This document shows, in pieces, positions 60,028 through 64,000 of a stretch of DNA of 64,000 nucleotides. The notes under the pieces are model-generated. The model was not told the DNA's origin. It made no database searches and saw nothing but the letters and a program-made list of their open reading frames with translations. The stretch spans positions 1 to 64,000 of the forward strand of contig JAJSPD010000007.1 of NCBI GenBank assembly GCA_021307315.1, written 5' to 3'. Position 1 is the first letter of the stretch. Every line of letters starts with the position of its first letter. The position numbers were made by a program, and so were the translations under genes. The DNA is from Bisporella sp. PMI_857. Its lineage: Eukaryota; Ascomycota; Leotiomycetes; Helotiales; Helotiaceae.

Positions 60028-62043
60028 ATGGAGACAGCTTCCGGAAGAAGTAGCTCTCTTCTGCCCAGTCCATTGCTACAAGATCCATCGTCATACGACG
60101 TACCCAAGATACCTGATGCCCTTCTCAATGCGAAGGAGCCCGCCTCTAGCCTCAATATGCACGGAGGTGGCCCAAATGGCAAGGATACTGGCGTAGCTGT
60201 ACCAGAATCTTCGTTCTTCGATCTTCATCCGCCTACACCATCAGCGAGTCTTGTAAGAGTTGAGGATCTCGCGAAACAGCTCTTCTCAGCCGAGCACTTA
60301 CATTTTATTCTTTCCGATCATGGGCTATTCTACCGGTTTTCTACTTTCCTAAATCGATTTAGACCATACTTGATTCCAACGTTAGTCAGATATCTGGAGA
60401 TGCGCAAAGCAATGAAGGCAGTAGAATACGCAAATGCGGTAGCAAGATCGATTCGGTGGCCTTCACATACAGACTATTGCAAATTCTCGAAGGTTCAAGC
60501 TGCGTCAGTAGATATCAGATTCGAAGATTACGCCCACAGAGAGCTACTGCTGCTATGCTCAGAAGCATTGCCAGCGTTTACTACATCTATTCTTGTGGAT
60601 GTGGTTGGTGATCTGGTTGCGAAAGATATAACAGGGCAGGTTGTACCAGCACTACAAAATTTGGTGGGCAACCTAGCGGAGGTTTTCTGTCTCACTGATC
60701 CTTCTGTTAATGATAATCCCATAATATATGCTTCTGAAGGTATGGGCTCTTGGGGGACTATGCGTGTGTTACTGATGCTTGATCAGAATTTCACAAAACA
60801 ACTCAATACGGAACGAGCTATGCAATCAATAGAAATTGCCGCTTCTTGCAAGGTCCTGGAACGGATAAGATCTCTACAAAACGATTGGCAGATGCAATAG
60901 CACGAGGTGAGGAATCAAACGAGCTACTCTTGAATTAGTATGTCCCAATGGGCTAATTCAGCTTCGCAAAACTTCTAACCAATGTACAGCCGACGGGATG
61001 GGACACCATTTATGAATCTTCTAATGTGCTCACCCCTCTACGATGATCAAGGCATAGTCCGCTACTTTATTGGGGCACAAGTCGATGTGACGGGTCTCGT
61101 CGAGGAAGGCCGTGGTGTTGAATCTTTCGCGCGCTATCTACAAAAAGACAAACCAGAACAAGGAAGAGAAGAGGAGCAGGGTCCGCCTCACTATACTCCA
61201 CAACGAAAGAGCGCGTATCTAGAACGCAAGAGTAAAGAGTCGCTAGACAGATTACACGAGTTAAGCACGATGTTCAGTCTAGATGAGTCGGACGTCGTGA
61301 ATCGTAGCTCAAGAGGCGGCGATGACTCAGATACCTCGTCCGTACATTCTATGGTCCCCACTTCAGTGAAAAACCGCGGGCAAGGGAAGCGCCTGATTGG
61401 GAGTCTAGATGGTGGGCTCAGCGTACTTAACCTCCCAGTCAACAATTTGGGCACATTACCTGGCGTATACAAGCACTATTTGTTGGTAAGACCACATCCC
61501 AGCCTTCAGATAATATTTGTGAGCCCTTCGTTAAGGTTACCTGGATTAATGCGGACGCATCTGTTCAGCAAGCTGGGAGGTCCGCCACAAACAATGAGCG
61601 CACTGGAGGAGGCGTTGCGCGATGGAGCAGGCGTGACTGCGAAAGTGCTCTGGCTTCCGAAGAATGTCCAGAGTGAGAGGGTGAGGGGGCCGCAGGAGGT
61701 GAAATCACGGTGGATCCGGTGTACGCCACTGCTAGGTTCAGATGATCGAGTGGGTGTTTGGATGATAGTTCTTGTACCCGTGGACGGTAACAGCGCTATC
61801 GGGAGTGGATACTCAGGAGTTGATTCTGAGAGCGCAGATGAGAGCTCGAAAAACAGAAGGAGATATGGAACTGGGATCCTGGCGGTGAGTAAGGCCGTGA
61901 GCATGAAAGCAAAAAATGACGAGGGATATGGAGATCTGAGGGACAGGAGGGTCCGGAAAGGAAAGGGCAATGATGAGGAGGATCCATATACGCAATACCT
62001 GAGGAGTAGCTCGAGTATAGGGGATAGTAGCGAGGATCCGTGA
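60028..62043 (+). CDS. RGS-LOV blue-light photoreceptor (BcLOV4-like)
   Basis: Predicted flavin-binding photoreceptor of 638 residues. Exons: 60028-60739, 60787-60937, 60990-62043; introns 47 and 52 bp. An RGS-like helical domain covers about 75-215 (LAKQLFSAEHLHFILSDHG, FSTFLNRFRP, AVEYANAVARSI). A LOV domain at about 220-325 is rebuilt only after splicing: FCLTDPSVNDNPIIYASE, RNCRFLQGPGTD with the photoactive Cys255, RRDGTPFMNLLMCSPLYDD with FMN-contact Asn297, and IGAQVDV with Gln318. The C-terminal region (GVYKHYLLVRPHPSLQIIFV, then charged and disordered) resembles the RGS-LOV protein of Botrytis, which goes to the plasma membrane in blue light; that behaviour is known for the homologue and inferred here. 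The residue two before Asn254 is Asn252, where the usual motif has Gly (GxNCRFLQ). Confidence 0.93.
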
Positions 62044-62501
62044 TCTGGGTTTGTGACCGTGGAGTTATTATTAGATACTCAAAGTGCAATCACTCGGGAA
62101 TGTATAGTACTACAATGCACCTTGGTTTTGGTAAGGCTTTACGAAATGAGTATCTATGTGAAGGTGGACCAGAATTGCATATGGCACGGGAAAAAACAGC
62201 CAATTAACTTCAACGCACCTAGATGATCCCAAGACTAGACCTCATTCAAGAGCGAGAAGGGGCTTGCAAGCAAAAATTCCAAATTATTTCGGTCCTAATC
62301 ATTCCTTACGCATCACAAACCTATTGAAGATGGAGAAATTGGTATAGAGTTCTGAAAGTTCTGAAAACTGCGGTCACAAATGCCCATCTATGCCCCCATG
62401 CTCTGTACTTAGCTCCCCCTAAACCCATCCGCCCTCGAAATAAAAGCCAATCCAAACTTGTCGGGAGGTTCTGACTATTTGCAAGCAATGGGACTGACAA
62501 C
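62044..62501. other. Convergent intergenic region
   Basis: 458 bp between the stop of the RGS-LOV gene (+) and the stop of the next gene (-). Presumably both 3' untranslated regions; nothing else recognised. Confidence 0.5.
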
Positions 62502-63357
62502 CTAAATTACCAAGCCTTCCGCGGCAGACTTGAGATTGTCGCCTGCATTGAGAATCCCATCCGGTGCATAGCATACACCGACTCCATAAATGTCAATCGC
62601 GGCTACTTGGTATTCATCTGGTGTGAGATCTTCTCGGCCCGCATGTACTGAGAAAAATGTCACCTGCAGGCTAACTGAGAAGGGAGCCTGAGGTCTTATG
62701 CGGCCGAGTTTGATTCTCAGCCGACGGCTCACACCAGTACCGCGATCATCGAGCTCCTCAAAAGCAGGGCTGCTGGGGTTGTAGTCTGGCTCGACATCTT
62801 GCACTATCAATGAGTTACCATGCCAAACTCGGGTATTTCTAAAGGCCATTAGTACGGACAAGGAGCATGGACATGGCGGATTGGCCATAATCATAGACCT
62901 ACCGAAAATATGGAAATCCGCGGCTATTAAAAGAGACGATAATTTCTCGAGCATATGGACCCTCTGGGTGTGTTTGCGTTGGAAGACTACCAGTCAGCCA
63001 GGTGGTGCGCTCCGCAAAATGAGGTCGAAAAGTGCGCACTGCTGGAGAGATATTAGGGGGCGTCAGTGCCGTGGTCCAGAGATGGTTCGAGGCCCATAGA
63101 ACACTTCCAGGAGACCATTCGATGCTATAGAGTGGTAGCCGAGTTGATTGTGGAGCAAGGAGGCGGTCAGATCGAGGATCGGGTTTGGTGGGATTTGGTT
63201 GGGCTGGCGATACAAATGGGTCCTCAAGTCCTCTGACAGCTTGTCTTCCAGCTCCAGTCACTGCCTCTTCGGGAGATTCCTCAGATGGACTCAACAGAAC
63301 CCGATCATGGGGTTGGCTATACCGAGCAGTCGATCTTCTTGGTCGTTCATCCGACAT
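62502..63357 (-). CDS. Hypothetical protein, 263 residues, unrecognised family
   Basis: Two exons (minus), 63357-62903 and 62838-62502, with a 64-bp intron; the splice TATTTTCG|GTAGGT to TTTAG|A gives RNTRVWHG and keeps one frame across both halves. The N-terminal half is polar (SDERPRRSTARYSQPHDR, Pro/Ser-rich), then IEWSPGSVLWASNHLWTTALTPPNI. The C-terminal half reads like a compact beta-rich domain: RRLRIKLGRIRPQAPFSVSL, VTFFSVHAGREDLTPDEY, AAIDIYGVGVCYAPDG. No signal peptide, membrane helix or catalytic motif identified. I do not recognise the family. The even coding character across the intron makes it a likely real gene. Confidence 0.65.
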
Positions 63358-64000
63358 GATTTGTAAGTTTGGTTTATGAGTTTCCGCGTACTTCTGCTTA
63401 TTATATTGTGGGATCGAAACCGACTTGGGATTTGATAAAATCCGGAGTCAAAAGGAGGATTTGTTGGTATGCACCGATAGAATTTGAAGAAGTGTTGCAT
63501 AATCTCTAGCGTGAATGATGCGGTGAATGGTGTTGATGAAAATGTTAGAGGATAATCAGGAAGGCGGTGACGATATCGCACACCTATGTTGTGATGGGAA
63601 TTTCCGGATAAAAGATTACGACAATCATTTATTGAATATGCAATACTTTGGTAACAGATTACATTGTCTGCTTTTGATTAATGTCTAGGAGCAAAGGTCA
63701 TTTCCCGAGCCCAATAATAGATTTGTGGATGAACTCCTCAAATTATGGCCTTTCAGGATACCCATAGAGGCAACTCAATATCTTCCAAGTTTAAGATTAT
63801 TGAGTATTCGATAGAAAATCCACCAACATAATGAGTGCTTGGGAAGAAGGGATAGGTAGGATAAACCCATTTATTAGCTAGGAAGTGTGGAAGCATAGCG
63901 AAGACATTATATTCTTCATTCTTTTGAGGGATGCCTGCTCCATTCACTTATAATTTATAAGTATATACTGTAACGAAACTTCTTCTCCGCATTTATTGAA
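63358..64000. other. Upstream region of the hypothetical gene to the window end
   Basis: Holds the presumed promoter and leader of the minus-strand gene ending at 63357. AT-rich with TTATAATTTATAAGTATATA near 63950. No other gene recognised. Confidence 0.4.

Overview
The window is nuclear DNA of a filamentous ascomycete (Pezizomycotina). The evidence is many short introns (most 46-60 bp, GT...AG, CTRAC/CTAAC-type branch sites), protein families confined to or typical of these fungi (C2H2 plus fungal_trans regulator, WSC-domain peroxidase, RGS-LOV photoreceptor, Atg16, Ypt7, Dot1), and gene-rich blocks separated by gene-poor, decayed stretches. The RGS-LOV protein resembles the one described in Botrytis, so a leotiomycete is my best guess, but that is inference. 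I rebuilt the gene models by splicing reading frames by hand. Every CDS given as a gene closes in frame from ATG to stop; none was checked against transcripts.

Layout. 0.2-2.8 kb: a C2H2 transcription factor on the minus strand with about 7 kb of gene-free DNA upstream, which holds a 430-bp inverted-repeat (MITE-like) element. 9.8-13.9 kb: a Cdc25-type Ras exchange factor (SH3, degenerate WW, RasGEFN, RasGEF). 13.9-17.4 kb: empty. 17.4-20.6 kb: a secreted class II-type heme peroxidase fused to three WSC domains. 21.9-23.5 kb: a JMJD7-like JmjC hydroxylase. 24.9-28.3 kb: a divergent pair, a Tim17-family membrane protein and eIF4B. 28.3-37.4 kb: an accessory region with decayed MFS transporter remains, an intact flavin monooxygenase and a truncated second copy of the repeat element.

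37.4-52.4 kb is the dense core: RRP5 head-to-head with a YML020W-like alpha/beta-hydrolase protein; DOT1; ATG16 head-to-head with YPT7; and an SLC35F/THI74-like transporter. 53.7-54.5 kb holds the broken 3' half of a GH64 beta-1,3-glucanase gene. 56.3-57.9 kb encodes a membrane-anchored heme-oxygenase-like protein, 60.0-62.0 kb the RGS-LOV photoreceptor, and 62.5-63.4 kb an unrecognised 263-residue protein.

The genes do not form one pathway. Plausible functional links are ATG16/YPT7 (autophagy and vacuole fusion, sharing a 370-bp promoter), RRP5/eIF4B (ribosome and translation), and signalling (RasGEF, RGS-LOV). The oxidative genes (peroxidase, flavin monooxygenase, heme oxygenase-like) are far apart and I do not treat them as a cluster. 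I found no tRNA, rRNA or CRISPR.
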